Shown here piece after piece: positions 22,373-31,825 of a stretch of 64,000 nt of DNA (position 1 is the first letter of the stretch; each line of letters starts with the position of its first letter). Below the pieces are notes generated by a model. That model saw only the letters and a program-made list of their open reading frames with translations. It was not told the DNA's origin and ran no database searches. The DNA comes from Bradyrhizobium sp. CB1650 (GTDB taxonomy: Bacteria > Pseudomonadota > Alphaproteobacteria > Rhizobiales > Xanthobacteraceae), in the NCBI RefSeq assembly GCF_029761915.1, contig NZ_CP121695.1, forward strand, positions 8,089,501-8,153,500, read 5' to 3'. The position numbers and the translations under genes are program-made.

Positions 22373-22422
22373 GCACACGGCGCGTGTACCCAATGTCCTG
22401 GCGAGAGCCACGCGCCGTGTGC
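22373..22422. repeat. 14-bp perfect inverted repeat, 22-nt loop
   Basis: GCACACGGCGCGTG at 22373-22386 pairs perfectly with CACGCGCCGTGTGC at 22409-22422. It lies 70 bases downstream of the orphan tts box and has no T-run. Confidence 0.85.
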
Positions 22423-24404
22423 CTCTATCTTCAGCTCACGTTCGCCCCGAATTACGGCCCCCCTCTTGACCCTGTGCGTGCGCCCGGACGGATCACTTGC
22501 AGCTAGCATCCGGCAATCAGCTCGTATAGCGCCGGCCCGAGCAGCTGGAGGCCCCAGCTAACCTTGGGGATGTCCATAGCACAAGCGCTCAACCGACAGC
22601 GGCCCCTCGCGCCACATTAATAGGCTGGACGACTCCCGGTCTCGTGATCGACAAGGCAATCTGCCGCCAGCGTCTCCAGATTGTCAGTTTGCGTCCGGCT
22701 TTGCTGGTACTGGTATGTTGCTTGTTAGTTTCGCTGAATGGGTATCAGCGAAATCCCGATCATTGCTAGCATCGCTGACGCTCGCCGCGGCGCCTTCGGT
22801 TTTCACGGTTCTGCTGGCAATAACAGAATCTGCAGGGTGGCAGCATAAGTTGCGCGATGGTGTTGGGGATCGCCATAGCATTCCGATGGCGCGGCGCACG
22901 GTTGTTCTGATTCCGGATCACCAGGTGCAGGATACCTAACTGGACCACCAGCCAAAGCGCGGCCAAGGGGCTTCGTCGCGTAAGCAAGCAGCCCGGCTCC
23001 AGAAGAGGTAGAGGGGTCAGCTGATCGCAAGAGGCCCGCCGTTTGCAAAATCGTCAGGGCTGAATTGACGAAGATCGGACCCGCAGGCCAAGCATGCCAA
23101 CAAGCCAAGGTGGGCAAAGAATTCAGTTGGAAATCGGCTGCAGAGATTCGATCGAGGCGGCGAGAAGGTCGGTGGTCACCTGCCGACTGTCAAGTCCCTG
23201 CTTTCTGCAGTTGAACAAGTGGGCGGCATCATCTTAAACCGACTGCACAGGATCAATCTCAGATTGCGCCCCAATGATAAGGGTCTCTTGTCCGGATCAT
23301 TTCGCCGCTCTGCGGCCGGCTCAACTTGTCGCCGTCCATGGTCGTTCGTTCGAGTGGCTGGACATTCGCACGAACAAGATCGCCCAGTTACGCGATCCGG
23401 TAACGCACGAACGAGTATGGGTCCCGTTGGCTGCCATTACTGTTCCAACCCGGCCGCAATGGGCTCCGACGCATCCTGCGGTCAGAGATGCTGCTCGCCC
23501 ACTTTGCACTTATCTTCGGCGCTTTATTAGTCGAAAGAATATTCGTGCCAAAGTGGACCATGGCGAATCAGCATGATCTGGTGACGGCTCTCAGCATCAG
23601 ACGTGCCAACTTTGGCGAAGAGACGGTTCGTATGCTTGCGCAGATCGGGCGAGCAGCCTCAATGTCTGACCGCGGACATAAGCCCTCCTCATCGAACGCA
23701 GTCATGTCAGTTATTGCCACCTAGACTTGATCGGAGGAGGCGACGATATGAGCGCTATAATCAACTCGTCGTGTGAGCTCAACGCCGAAACCAGTCGAGG
23801 CAGATGGTGCCGCGGTCACTGTCGGCACCATGCCCAATCGACCGCACCTCTTCGATCTCGGCTCCTGATGGCGGTTCCGATGAATATCGACCAGGTCGTT
23901 TGAGCAGGCGCAGGTGGCGCCGAGCAATGCATTCCTGGACCGTTACTCCTTTTCCGCTGGCGAGTACGAAAACGGCTACTCACTCCTCCTATCGGACGTG
24001 CCGGTCTGCTTTTGGAGGTACGCACTCCTTGTGTGGAATGGCGGCCACGTTCACTCACATCGATCTCGTCCAGCGCGCTAAGATCGGCTACTTGCGAAAG
24101 GGCCTGGCCACCAGCTCACCAACTCCCGATTGAGCTCTGCGGAGCCATGAGCCAACAAGCGGAACGAGTTCTCCCAGGTCAGGGCTTTCTTATGGTGATT
24201 ACGGTCTGAATAGAGCAAACGCCGTGCCGAATGAGAACTGCAGCTCCCTCGCGCTGGAATGCCTTAGAGAGCATAATAGAAAAGAGCCGCAAAGCTGGCA
24301 GGCCCGCCTTGCGGAATCTGCGCTAAATTAGACATCAGTTCCGGGTCTCTGCAAGGAAAGCTCCGGCAAACATTAAAGCGTGCGAAGCATCCCCATCTTG
24401 CTGG
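22423..24404. other. gene-poor stretch
   Basis: About 2 kb. The best frame is 23274-23576 plus (100 residues, FAALRPAQLVAVHGRSFEWL, THERVWVPLAAITVPTRP). It has no ribosome-binding site and no family I recognise. Everything else is short and overlapping. Confidence 0.45.
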
Positions 24405-24992
24405 TCAACAAGGCGTTCGGAACATTGGTGTGAGCGGCGGAGAGGAACCGTGTTGTATCTCACCAACGACCTTGAAGCCGTGACGTTGGTAAAAGGGAAT
24501 ATTTTCAGGGTTCGAGCTTTCGAGGTAGGCAGCTATGCCCTGCTCATCGCATTGCTTAAGCGCGTATCTCATCAACAGTGTGCCAAGCCCTTTTCCGACC
24601 CAGTTCGGATCTACAGCAATGAGTGGCAGATACCAATGTGGGTCGCGGGGATGATGCTCGGCCATTCTCCTCCGCAAGTGTGCCATATCTTCGGTGATCT
24701 CCGGGCGCAAGGATTGCGCCATAATTCCATCCAGAGCCTCCTCATCTTGCTGCACGTCGGGAGGCAGCCACAGGGCCGCGCCAAGAATCTCTCCCACGAC
24801 GTAGGCTGTGCCATGTGCAAATGCTCGCCCGGCACAGGCATTAACGAACTGAGGCATGCTCCTAAGGTATTGCCTTGGGTCAGGCCAACTCCAACGCATC
24901 AACGGATCGGCGGCAAAGCCGAGCACAATTGTGCAGATAGTGCTTGCACGAATATTTGCGTTCGCAAAACTGATATCCGATTCTTCTGTCAT
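24405..24992 (-). CDS. GNAT-family N-acetyltransferase
   Basis: Acetyl-CoA-dependent N-acetyltransferase of about 195 residues from ATG 24992 (MTEESDISFANANIRASTIC). The acetyl-CoA-binding motif A is clear: WYLPLIAVDPNWVGKGLGTL (Q/R-x-x-G-x-G/A type, here VGKGLG), followed by LMRYALKQCDEQGIAAYLES and the motif B end NIPFYQRHGFKVVGE. Residues 15-60 (LGFAADPLMRWSWPDPRQYL) fit GNATs acting on small molecules rather than ribosomal proteins. The substrate is unknown. It stands alone among relics, but its frame is intact, so it is probably functional. Confidence 0.85.
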   Translation of the reverse strand: MTEESDISFANANIRASTICTIVLGFAADPLMRWSWPDPRQYLRSMPQFVNACAGRAFAHGTAYVVGEILGAALWLPPDVQQDEEALDGIMAQSLRPEITEDMAHLRRRMAEHHPRDPHWYLPLIAVDPNWVGKGLGTLLMRYALKQCDEQGIAAYLESSNPENIPFYQRHGFKVVGEIQHGSSPPLTPMFRTPC

Positions 24993-26472
24993 GAAGTCGT
25001 TTCGGGTCTCTGTATGGCCTCGGCCTTGCACAAGGGGGAGCACGGCATCCACGGCCTCTGATGGGAGCGGAATGGATACACCGAAGGTTCGTCGGCCCGA
25101 GCTCTCCGCCCGGCTGAGTTGACGGTCACTTCGGACTAAGGCTCCTTGGTAGGCAATGCTTGGATCTAGATCTTCCTGGCCAGCTTCTGCGCTTGCAGGC
25201 CTAGAAAAGGCCTCTGGAAGCCGCCCCCCGTCCTAGAGGAAGCTTCGACGTTCTTACCATCGACAAGCTTCGTCAGCCTGCCACAACTCAGAGAAATGAC
25301 ACGAGGACGATTGTGAAATTGCACGCCCGAAGAAGTCACCGCATGCGCTCGACACGAACGTCGGGCGATGGCTGCCTTTGAACCGGGTTCCGGCACGACG
25401 AGCAGCTTAGCGAGGGTCGCGCATCGAGCTCAGACCAGGCAGCGAATCATCACCTCTCTCCCATTGAGCGGTCCTGCATAGGCTTCCTTCAAAACACCTA
25501 TTGGGTGAGAAACCACCATTCCAGTTATCGCATGTTAGCGCTCATTGATGTTCTTGTGTTCTTACGGCTCTCGGCGCACCAGTGCAGCGATTCGCCATTG
25601 TCGGGCTAGGGCGCCGCGATTGGACACCGCGATGCTGCGCCCGCGACTACGGAAAATCGAAAGTTGCGATCGCGCGAGAGCTTTCGTGCATCGTCATGCG
25701 CGTCGATCGGTCGAAGCTCCAGAGCTCAATCGAGCGAGAACGTTCCTATCGGGAACGTCCTCGAACTTAATGCTCGGGTCTAGTGTATCCGCTCCCGCTC
25801 TTGCCATTGTGGGAAGAATGCAGGTCCGAGTCGCGTAGTTGCACCAGTAATTCTCGTAAAGATTTCTTTGGCCGCTGGCGTTGAGAAGCCCCTGATCGGA
25901 ACGGTTTGCAAGTTTCTTGGCGCTGGTAATGCTGGCCATGCCAGGTCCGAGATCCACGCGTTGAGTCATGTGTGTTTCGCTCTGTCTTGGAAAACTATGG
26001 TCACCGGAGCAGCATATCCGAAGAAATTGTAGCGAAGACCTCCCCAAAATGGGTGGGGATCTCTCCGCCATTGATGCTGTAAGTTGGCCGGATTTTAACC
26101 TTGAGCGTGGTCGCGAGAAGCCCAAATTGAGCATTGCCTGAAGTGGAACTCTTTTGTCGAAAGTGGAAAGGCGGCGGGCGACCCGAAGGCGGAATGGAGC
26201 CCGTGAAAGCGGAGGCGATCACACTTGGCCTCGGGGTCTCGGTAGGCGCAAGCTGGCCGCGACCTGGACGTTCATGACAGTGTTCTGCGGAATTGATGAA
26301 GGGTTCGGCACGGACGCGGCAAAAGCGGGTCTGCAGGAGATCTAGCAGTTGCGCCGCCGTGAGCTCGCTAAGTTAAAGGCACCGAGATACTCCAAAAGCT
26401 GCCCAGGCGCGTGCCACGCCTGGGTTGTATCATACGAAGCTGCCGCTACAGTATCAGCTCGCCACAAGTGGC
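24993..26472. other. gene-poor stretch with one weak candidate ORF
   Basis: About 1.5 kb. A minus-strand frame from ATG 25969 to 25694 (91 residues: MTQRVDLGPGMASITSAKKL, NRSDQGLLNASGQRNLYENY) reads like protein but lacks a ribosome-binding site and a known family. At 25620-25710 plus, RDYGKSKVAIARELSCIVMR could be the tail of an IS110-type transposase (weak). Confidence 0.4.
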
Positions 26473-26820
26473 TCATTGCGGATTGCTGGTGTTTTCCCGC
26501 AAGGCGGCCATGATGCGCAACCGCCGCCGCGCGCCTCCATATCCCCAGAAGCGGAACATGTGGCCGCCCGGATAGTCTATAAGTTTGACGCGCGGTGCTG
26601 AGGCAAATGGCGGCAATTGATCGAGCACGATCTGTGATCCGAGATAAGGCGTGACGAGGTCAAACAGGCCGTGCCCGACCAGCAGCTTCAACTTTCGGTC
26701 CGTTGCAAGGATCTGGCGCAGCTGCGAAACCGACTCCGGAGGGCTGCGGCCGAAATCCCAAGCCCGCCCGGCCGAACCGTTACTGAGGCCGCAATGTATT
26801 AAGTCTGAATCGTAGCCGCT
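26473..26820 (-). pseudogene. C-terminal fragment of a serine carboxypeptidase (peptidase S10)
   Basis: About 115 residues with the end of the S10 fold: NGSAGRAWDFGRSPPESVSQ, then LKLLVGHGLFDLVTPYLGSQ (catalytic Asp region) and VKLIDYPGGHMFRFWG (the histidine of the triad in GGHMF). The catalytic serine (GESYGG) and the first two thirds of the enzyme are missing, and no start is evident. The C-terminus after HMF also departs from the family, suggesting a further frameshift. Confidence 0.75.
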
Positions 26821-26919
26821 TCCCAACTTGGACCACCCAGCCGCTTCGTGTCTTGAGGGATATTTGGGTTCGAGACTAACCTTCGAACCCTGGGGCTACG
26901 GAGAAAGTGTTGGGTCTAT

Positions 26920-27330
26920 TCAAGAGCCACGATTAAAGCCGTTGAAATGGCTCGAGCCAGAACTCGGCGGTTTTCTGGATGGCTCACGATTGCGCGGCCC
27001 TTTGATACACACGTCACTGTGAAGATCGTGATCTGGATCTAACGCTTCTATTTGCTGCGCCTTTTCAAGCAACTCAGAGACGGAACATTGTTCGGTGCCG
27101 CGTTCCACAGCCTCAACGATCCAAAACAGCTTTTCGCACCAATTCTTTAGTGATGCATTTGAAGAAGCCGCAGGCAGACTAACATCGATGAACGCCATGA
27201 ATGACACAACTTCATCAATACTCAGTAACGGCTCGGCGATTGCATAAGCTTGGATTGCATCTGATGAGTATCCAGCAAAGCTGGTATGGGCCCGCGGCTG
27301 GACCTGTTTAATCGCAAGACTCACCTGCAT
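26920..27330 (-). CDS. unknown protein downstream of rhcU
   Basis: About 136 residues from ATG 27330 (MQVSLAIKQVQPRAHTSFAG); a GTG at 27339 is an alternative. It begins about 40 bases after rhcU on the same strand, so it is probably the last gene of the nolB-rhcU operon. Predicted soluble and mostly helical in the middle (FMAFIDVSLPAASSNASLKN, CEKLFWIVEAVERGTEQCSV, SELLEKAQQIEALDPDHDLH). The hydrophilic tail (RNREPSRKPPSSGSSHF) may have been altered by the junction with the carboxypeptidase relic. No family recognised; a chaperone or regulator of secretion is possible from position alone. Confidence 0.5.
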   Translation of the reverse strand: MQVSLAIKQVQPRAHTSFAGYSSDAIQAYAIAEPLLSIDEVVSFMAFIDVSLPAASSNASLKNWCEKLFWIVEAVERGTEQCSVSELLEKAQQIEALDPDHDLHSDVCIKGPRNREPSRKPPSSGSSHFNGFNRGS

Positions 27331-27368
27331 CGAGCGCACGTTGCGGATCGCAGCGTCAGGATAATGAT

Positions 27369-28406
27369 CTAGACCAGCCCAGCGGCATAGAGTGCCTTTG
27401 CGACCGGCTCGAAATATTGCGAGGGAACCGGGTTGCCGAGCCTTGCTTTGTCGAGCAGTTGACGCGCCAGGACATCGTCATTCACAATGTTGAGGCGCAG
27501 CGCGCGCGCCTCACGAAGCAACTGTGAAGCAGCTTCGCCCTCGCCACGGCAGACCAAGACCGGCACGCCGGTCTCGCCGCGAACATAGCGCAACCCAACC
27601 ACCGTTGCCGATCCCCGCAAGATCAACGTGGCCCGACTGATGCCGAGCGGAGCCTCGTTGGCCGACTCTTGCCGCAGACGCCGGTGCTCACGCTTCACCT
27701 GCGGATTGCCTTGCTGTTCCTTGTTCTCCCGCTTGGCCTCCGTTTCCGTCATCCGCATGTCCTGCATAAACAACCAGCGTTGGATTAGTAGGTCAGCCAA
27801 TCCGCCGACCAGAAAAGCTCCAGCGGCAATCCCAGTCAGCACTTTGACCTCGGTGAAGACGAAGCCAAAACAGCCCATGCCGCAAACTGGAAGGTACACG
27901 AGGGCCTTCCAGCTCGCGGTCACGATGAGAAAGAAGATCGCACCAAGCAAAACCACTTTAGCCAGCGTCTTGCCAAGCTCGATGGCCGAACGTTTAGAGG
28001 CGATGCGCTTCAAGCCTTTGATGGGGTCCAATTTCTCGAGCTTCGGCTTGAGCGGCTCCGAAGCAAACATAAAGCCGCCATTGGCCAGGACATTGGCCAG
28101 AAGAGCTGCTGTCACGGCAGCGGCGAGCAGCGGCGCGACAGTTGCAATCGAAAGTTCTAGCAAGCCGCTGAGTGCTTGTGGCGCCGCGCTTGTGAACGGC
28201 TGCTCCTGCAATTTATCGACCAGTTGGACCGTTTCTTTCCACTTGTCCTCGATCGCACCCGCTCGCCACCAAAGGCAGCCGAAACCGGCACAGGCACTGA
28301 CGCCGCTCACCAGATCCGAGCTGCGCGCGCTCTGTCCCTTCTTTCGGGCATCGCGCAGCTTCTTGGGCGTCGGAGGAAGCTTTTTCTCCTCACTCGTAGA
28401 GCTCAT
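27369..28406 (-). CDS. rhcU: RhcU, T3SS export-apparatus switch protein (FlhB/YscU family)
   Basis: Inner-membrane protein of 345 residues that controls substrate switching. The start is typical ([20 protein letters not shown], the conserved basic export-gate segment). Four membrane segments lie between residues 30 and 210, followed by the basic linker ([20 protein letters not shown]) and a cytoplasmic domain. The site where FlhB/YscU proteins carry the self-cleaving NPTH is here [20 protein letters not shown], so the Asn-Pro pair is absent. The next part ([33 protein letters not shown]) is normal. Its ATG overlaps the rhcT stop (ATGA). Confidence 0.93.
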   Translation of the reverse strand: MSSTSEEKKLPPTPKKLRDARKKGQSARSSDLVSGVSACAGFGCLWWRAGAIEDKWKETVQLVDKLQEQPFTSAAPQALSGLLELSIATVAPLLAAAVTAALLANVLANGGFMFASEPLKPKLEKLDPIKGLKRIASKRSAIELGKTLAKVVLLGAIFFLIVTASWKALVYLPVCGMGCFGFVFTEVKVLTGIAAGAFLVGGLADLLIQRWLFMQDMRMTETEAKRENKEQQGNPQVKREHRRLRQESANEAPLGISRATLILRGSATVVGLRYVRGETGVPVLVCRGEGEAASQLLREARALRLNIVNDDVLARQLLDKARLGNPVPSQYFEPVAKALYAAGLV

Positions 28407-29224
28407 TTCAACAGCTTCTTCAGATACTCGAGCATATTGTTCGAGGTTAGGATTTCAGCTCCGGCGTATTCGAGCAGATAGACGGCGTAGCTCACCATGA
28501 TGACCCCGAATGCAACATTCTTAATCATTGGGGAGAGATCGTTCAGCTTGAGCTGAGATGCAAAACGGCCGAGCATCATGACCGAGATATCGACCAGCAG
28601 CAGCAGGGCCAGCGCCGGCCCGGCGACTAACAAGGTCGTCATCATGATACGATCGAGAAGGGCCAGGCATTCCATTGCCCCTTGCGCTGTCACGGCAGGC
28701 AGAAACTGATAGACAGGCCATACTATGTAGCTGCCATAAAGGCCGCTCACCATGGTCTGCAGCCCGCCGACCAGAACGAAGATCGTAACTGCCGTAACAC
28801 CGAGAAAAAGTCCCGTCCCGGACGCTTGGCTGTGCGTCGCGGGATCCTCCCCCGCAACTTGGCTTGAAATTCCTCGTTGGGTATCGATGATGTCGCCGAC
28901 TGCCTGTATGCTCCATAGTGGAATACTGAGCAGGATGCCGAGCATAAAACCGACGAACACCTCCTTCAGGCCAAGCATGGTAACGCTGACCAGGCGCGTG
29001 TTTGGGTCCAGGTCCTGCAGACCTAGTTTGATGTGAGCAAGGCACGGCAGGCCGATCGCAATCGTCAGGCTTCCCCGAACCAGGCCGCTGATACGCGGCC
29101 GGGTGAAGACGGGAAGCACCAGCATGATGCCGAGGGCGCGGGCCGCACTCAGGCCCGTTGCGGCGACGAGCTCGATCGTGCCCTGAACGAGAGCTTGCGC
29201 CTCTGCCGGTGATAGGCCAGCCAT
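28403..29224 (-). CDS. rhcT: RhcT, T3SS export-apparatus protein (FliR/YscT family)
   Basis: Polytopic inner-membrane protein, 273 residues, part of the export gate with RhcR and RhcS. It opens with [20 protein letters not shown] and the conserved [21 protein letters not shown] hydrophobic core of about six helices follows, with the FliR-type [20 protein letters not shown] loop and a C-terminal segment ending [20 protein letters not shown]. It starts 10 bases after rhcS and overlaps rhcU by four bases. Confidence 0.92.
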   Translation of the reverse strand: MAGLSPAEAQALVQGTIELVAATGLSAARALGIMLVLPVFTRPRISGLVRGSLTIAIGLPCLAHIKLGLQDLDPNTRLVSVTMLGLKEVFVGFMLGILLSIPLWSIQAVGDIIDTQRGISSQVAGEDPATHSQASGTGLFLGVTAVTIFVLVGGLQTMVSGLYGSYIVWPVYQFLPAVTAQGAMECLALLDRIMMTTLLVAGPALALLLLVDISVMMLGRFASQLKLNDLSPMIKNVAFGVIMVSYAVYLLEYAGAEILTSNNMLEYLKKLLK

Positions 29225-29234
29225 CCAGGCTCTG

Positions 29235-29510
29235 CTAATATCTTGCGGTGAGTGCTGGAAACTGGCTGAAAATGTGCTCGGCCTGGTCGATCAGTGGAGC
29301 GCTGAGCACGGGAGAAAACCCGGCGAGCACGGCGACGACGACCAGAAGCTTGACCGTCAGTGGCAGGGTCTGATCCTGAAGCTGAGTTGCCGCCTGGATG
29401 AGGCCAATGATCAGTCCGGAGAGGAGAGCTGCCAGCAGCGGCGGCAGAACCCAGATCATGAAGAGGACGAGCGATTGACTCAGGTGCGTAAGGATGCTGG
29501 CTTCGTTCAT
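29235..29510 (-). CDS. rhcS: RhcS, T3SS export-apparatus protein (FliQ/YscS family)
   Basis: Small two-helix membrane protein, 91 residues. The ATG at 29510 ([20 protein letters not shown]) has a perfect AGGAGG a few bases upstream, formed by the last codons of rhcR, so it is preferred over the TTG at 29516. The helices are [20 protein letters not shown] and [20 protein letters not shown], joined by the conserved [14 protein letters not shown] loop. The size matches the family. Confidence 0.92.
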   Translation of the reverse strand: MNEASILTHLSQSLVLFMIWVLPPLLAALLSGLIIGLIQAATQLQDQTLPLTVKLLVVVAVLAGFSPVLSAPLIDQAEHIFSQFPALTARY

Positions 29511-29512
29511 GA

Positions 29513-30178
29513 TCAACCTCCTGGCGTCGTGTAACTTAATACCAGCCCGTGCATGAGACGTGACCAGCCGTCGATAGTGACGAACAAAAAGAGCTTGAAG
29601 GGGACAGATATCACCGTGGGGGACACCATCGACATACCCATGGCCATCAAAATCGTCGTAACGATCAGATCGATCGTGATGAAGGGAAGGTAGAGAAGAA
29701 AGCCGATTTCGAACCCACGCTTGAGTTCGGAAATCAAAAACGATGGCACAAGAATGGCGAAATCATCTGCCGTTACGCTGCCGCGCATCTCCTCCGACCA
29801 GACATGTTCAGTGGACGACAGGAAGAAGCTGCGCTGCTCTTCATTGGTGAATTTCTTCAGATGAGCACGCAGCGGCTCCTGTCCCTCCTTGGCGGCCGTT
29901 ACCCAGTCATCGAAACTTTGGTAGCGAAGCTGCGGATCGGTAAGGCGGTTGTAGGTCTGCTCGAAGACCGGAGCGCTGATGAAGACTGTCAGGATCAGTG
30001 CCGCTCCGTAAAGGACAATGTTCGGCGGTATCGATTGAGTCCCCAGCGCATTGCGCACTAGGAAGAGAACAACCGACACCTTGACAAAGGCGGTAGTTGT
30101 GACGACAGCAAAGGCCAGGAGGCCAAGCCCGACGGTTATCGCCAGAAGCGCAAGGATGCTGGGTTGGATCTCAGCCAT
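29513..30178 (-). CDS. rhcR: RhcR, T3SS export-apparatus protein (FliP/YscR family)
   Basis: Inner-membrane export-gate protein, 221 residues. The open frame goes back to 30361, but the upstream part is antisense-like. The ATG at 30178 (MAEIQPSILALLAITVGLGL) overlaps the rhcQ stop by eight bases and gives the family's usual length. Landmarks: TTAFVKVSVVLFLVRNALGT, QSIPPNIVLYGAALILTVFI, LVPSFLISELKRGFEIGFLL and MGMSMVSPTVISVPFKLFLF. It is followed by rhcS, whose ribosome-binding site lies in the rhcR stop region. Confidence 0.93.
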   Translation of the reverse strand: MAEIQPSILALLAITVGLGLLAFAVVTTTAFVKVSVVLFLVRNALGTQSIPPNIVLYGAALILTVFISAPVFEQTYNRLTDPQLRYQSFDDWVTAAKEGQEPLRAHLKKFTNEEQRSFFLSSTEHVWSEEMRGSVTADDFAILVPSFLISELKRGFEIGFLLYLPFITIDLIVTTILMAMGMSMVSPTVISVPFKLFLFVTIDGWSRLMHGLVLSYTTPGG

Positions 30179-31292
30179 TAAGCGCCAACCTGCCGCGCAA
30201 CCTGACGGCCAGCTCCTCGCCGATCCGCACGATGTCGCCACGGCCGATACGTTGGCCGTTGGCAAGGATATCGACCGGCCCATCAAGAGGCCGGCCAAGT
30301 TCGAACACGTGGCCTTCGTTGATGGTTCGCAAGGTTCCCAACGGCATCGGCCAGCGGCCACATTCGAATACGAGTGTGATCTCGATGCTGTCGATATCCG
30401 CCTCTGACGGGGGCGGCTGTTGCACCTGGCTTTGGGGCATCATATCTCCACTTTCTAAGGGGTGGGATCGCAATCGGAATGGTCCTCGCAGCACCAGCCT
30501 GTCGCCGCCGATCTCTGCAGGGGCCCACAATCGGTCTGCAGCGAGAATGACCTGGCCTTGCGCGAGGGGAATTGCGTCCGGGAGCAGCGCGTCGCCTTGC
30601 CCTGCTTGGCGAAGAACGCCGATCGCGACGCGGAGCGAGCCGATATGGCCTGCAACGATGACAGGGAATTGGGAAGGCAGTTCGGCCTTCTGTCGCGGCG
30701 ATCGGCCAAGAAGCTCACCGAGGGCGCGGAAGGCCGGCGGCGTCAGACCGTCCAGAGTCGAGAATAGAAGCAGCCTAGCCTTGCTGGCGAGATCACCATA
30801 GGCGACGTCAAATTCAAGATAAGGCTTCGCACTCCGCGCTTCCTCGGTGCGAACAAGCTGCAGAGTCCGCTTCGTCAATCTTTCCAGCGGAGCAAGCAAG
30901 GGCTCAAGCGCAAGTTCCAGGACCAGCGAACGCGTCGGCTCAGAAGGCACTGTAAGGCCATCCTGCACGGTTCCAATCAGCGCTTCCACGAGCGGACCGG
31001 GCAAGGACAGGATCAAGGTTTCACCATTTACTTCGAAGACGCAGTCAAGCATCGACGTCGCAGCCGGCTCCGCCTGCCAGACGGTTCGGCTCACCCGCAC
31101 AGATAGCGGCTTCTCGCCGAGGCGGCCTTGCAGAGGCGCACGCAACGCTGCGATCTCGTTAAGCCAAGAGGCCACGGCGTGCGAGAGGGTCATCGTCGGC
31201 ATAAAGGCTGCGGGCTCAGCCGGCCGATATGTCGCCGGTGCGGCTTCCGCGTCGCAGGCCCCTGGCTCCCGCGAAAGAGGATCTGCAATCAC
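30171..31292 (-). CDS. rhcQ: RhcQ, T3SS cytoplasmic ring (C-ring) protein, YscQ/FliN family
   Basis: 373 residues from a GTG at 31292 overlapping the stop of the upstream gene (GTGA). The C-terminal 80 residues form the SpoA/FliN domain (DSIEITLVFECGRWPMPLGT, LRTINEGHVFELGRPLDGPV, DILANGQRIGRGDIVRIGEE). The N-terminal two thirds are variable, as in other YscQ proteins. It builds the cytoplasmic sorting platform with NolU and NolV. A second internal start producing only the C-terminal domain is known for some YscQ homologues; I see no strong ribosome-binding site for one here. Confidence 0.9.
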   Translation of the reverse strand: MIADPLSREPGACDAEAAPATYRPAEPAAFMPTMTLSHAVASWLNEIAALRAPLQGRLGEKPLSVRVSRTVWQAEPAATSMLDCVFEVNGETLILSLPGPLVEALIGTVQDGLTVPSEPTRSLVLELALEPLLAPLERLTKRTLQLVRTEEARSAKPYLEFDVAYGDLASKARLLLFSTLDGLTPPAFRALGELLGRSPRQKAELPSQFPVIVAGHIGSLRVAIGVLRQAGQGDALLPDAIPLAQGQVILAADRLWAPAEIGGDRLVLRGPFRLRSHPLESGDMMPQSQVQQPPPSEADIDSIEITLVFECGRWPMPLGTLRTINEGHVFELGRPLDGPVDILANGQRIGRGDIVRIGEELAVRLRGRLALNG

Positions 31293-31825
31293 GTCGGCTC
31301 ACCTCCCGACCGCCCTGATGGGCCTCGCCGGTAGCGGAGCAAGACTTCATCATCGGCTTCGATTTCGCCGGCGGCTTCGAAATGAGCATTCGTGATGCGC
31401 TGAACGTCGCCATCGATCTGACGCCATTTCTGGCTCGCCGCTGAACGCTTGGTCCAAACGGCCCTCGCCTCAAGAACCGCAGCCTCAGCTTGCTCTTGAG
31501 TAGCACGGGCGTTGTCAAGAACTCGCTGCGCCGCTGCGATCTCGTCTGTGAGCCGCCCGATGATGAGATGATAGCGTCGCTGCAGTTCGCAGACCGATAT
31601 CGCATCGGCCGCTAGCATCTCCCGATAGAGCTCCGCCTCGACCGTTGCGCGGCGCCCCTCGGCATTTGCAAGATGCTCGCAAGCTTGTTGGACAGCTTGA
31701 ATCGCGAGATGGCGCTCGCCTTCCATGTTGGACAATTCACGACGGGCGCTTCGCTCCCGCATGTCCTTGACGAGCCGCAGCTTCGAGGCGTGAACGGGAT
31801 TTAGGCGGTCAGACGCGATATCCAT
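31289..31825 (-). CDS. YscO-like T3SS stalk protein (y4yJ/RhcO)
   Basis: 178 residues, highly charged and predicted coiled coil through most of its length (LRLVKDMRERSARRELSNME, RRATVEAELYREMLAADAIS, LTDEIAAAQRVLDNARATQE). This is the pattern of FliJ/YscO stalk proteins, which sit between the ATPase and export gate. Position supports this: the gene lies between rhcN (overlap of 25 bases) and rhcQ (GTGA overlap), exactly where y4yJ lies in NGR234. Sequence similarity in this family is poor, so the call rests on coiled coil, size and place. Confidence 0.78.
   Translation of the reverse strand: MDIASDRLNPVHASKLRLVKDMRERSARRELSNMEGERHLAIQAVQQACEHLANAEGRRATVEAELYREMLAADAISVCELQRRYHLIIGRLTDEIAAAQRVLDNARATQEQAEAAVLEARAVWTKRSAASQKWRQIDGDVQRITNAHFEAAGEIEADDEVLLRYRRGPSGRSGGEPT

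Noticed and set aside
23013..23045. GTCAGCTGATCGCAAG as a tts box
   Set aside because: The right half (TAGC and the C-rich part) is missing and no gene follows.
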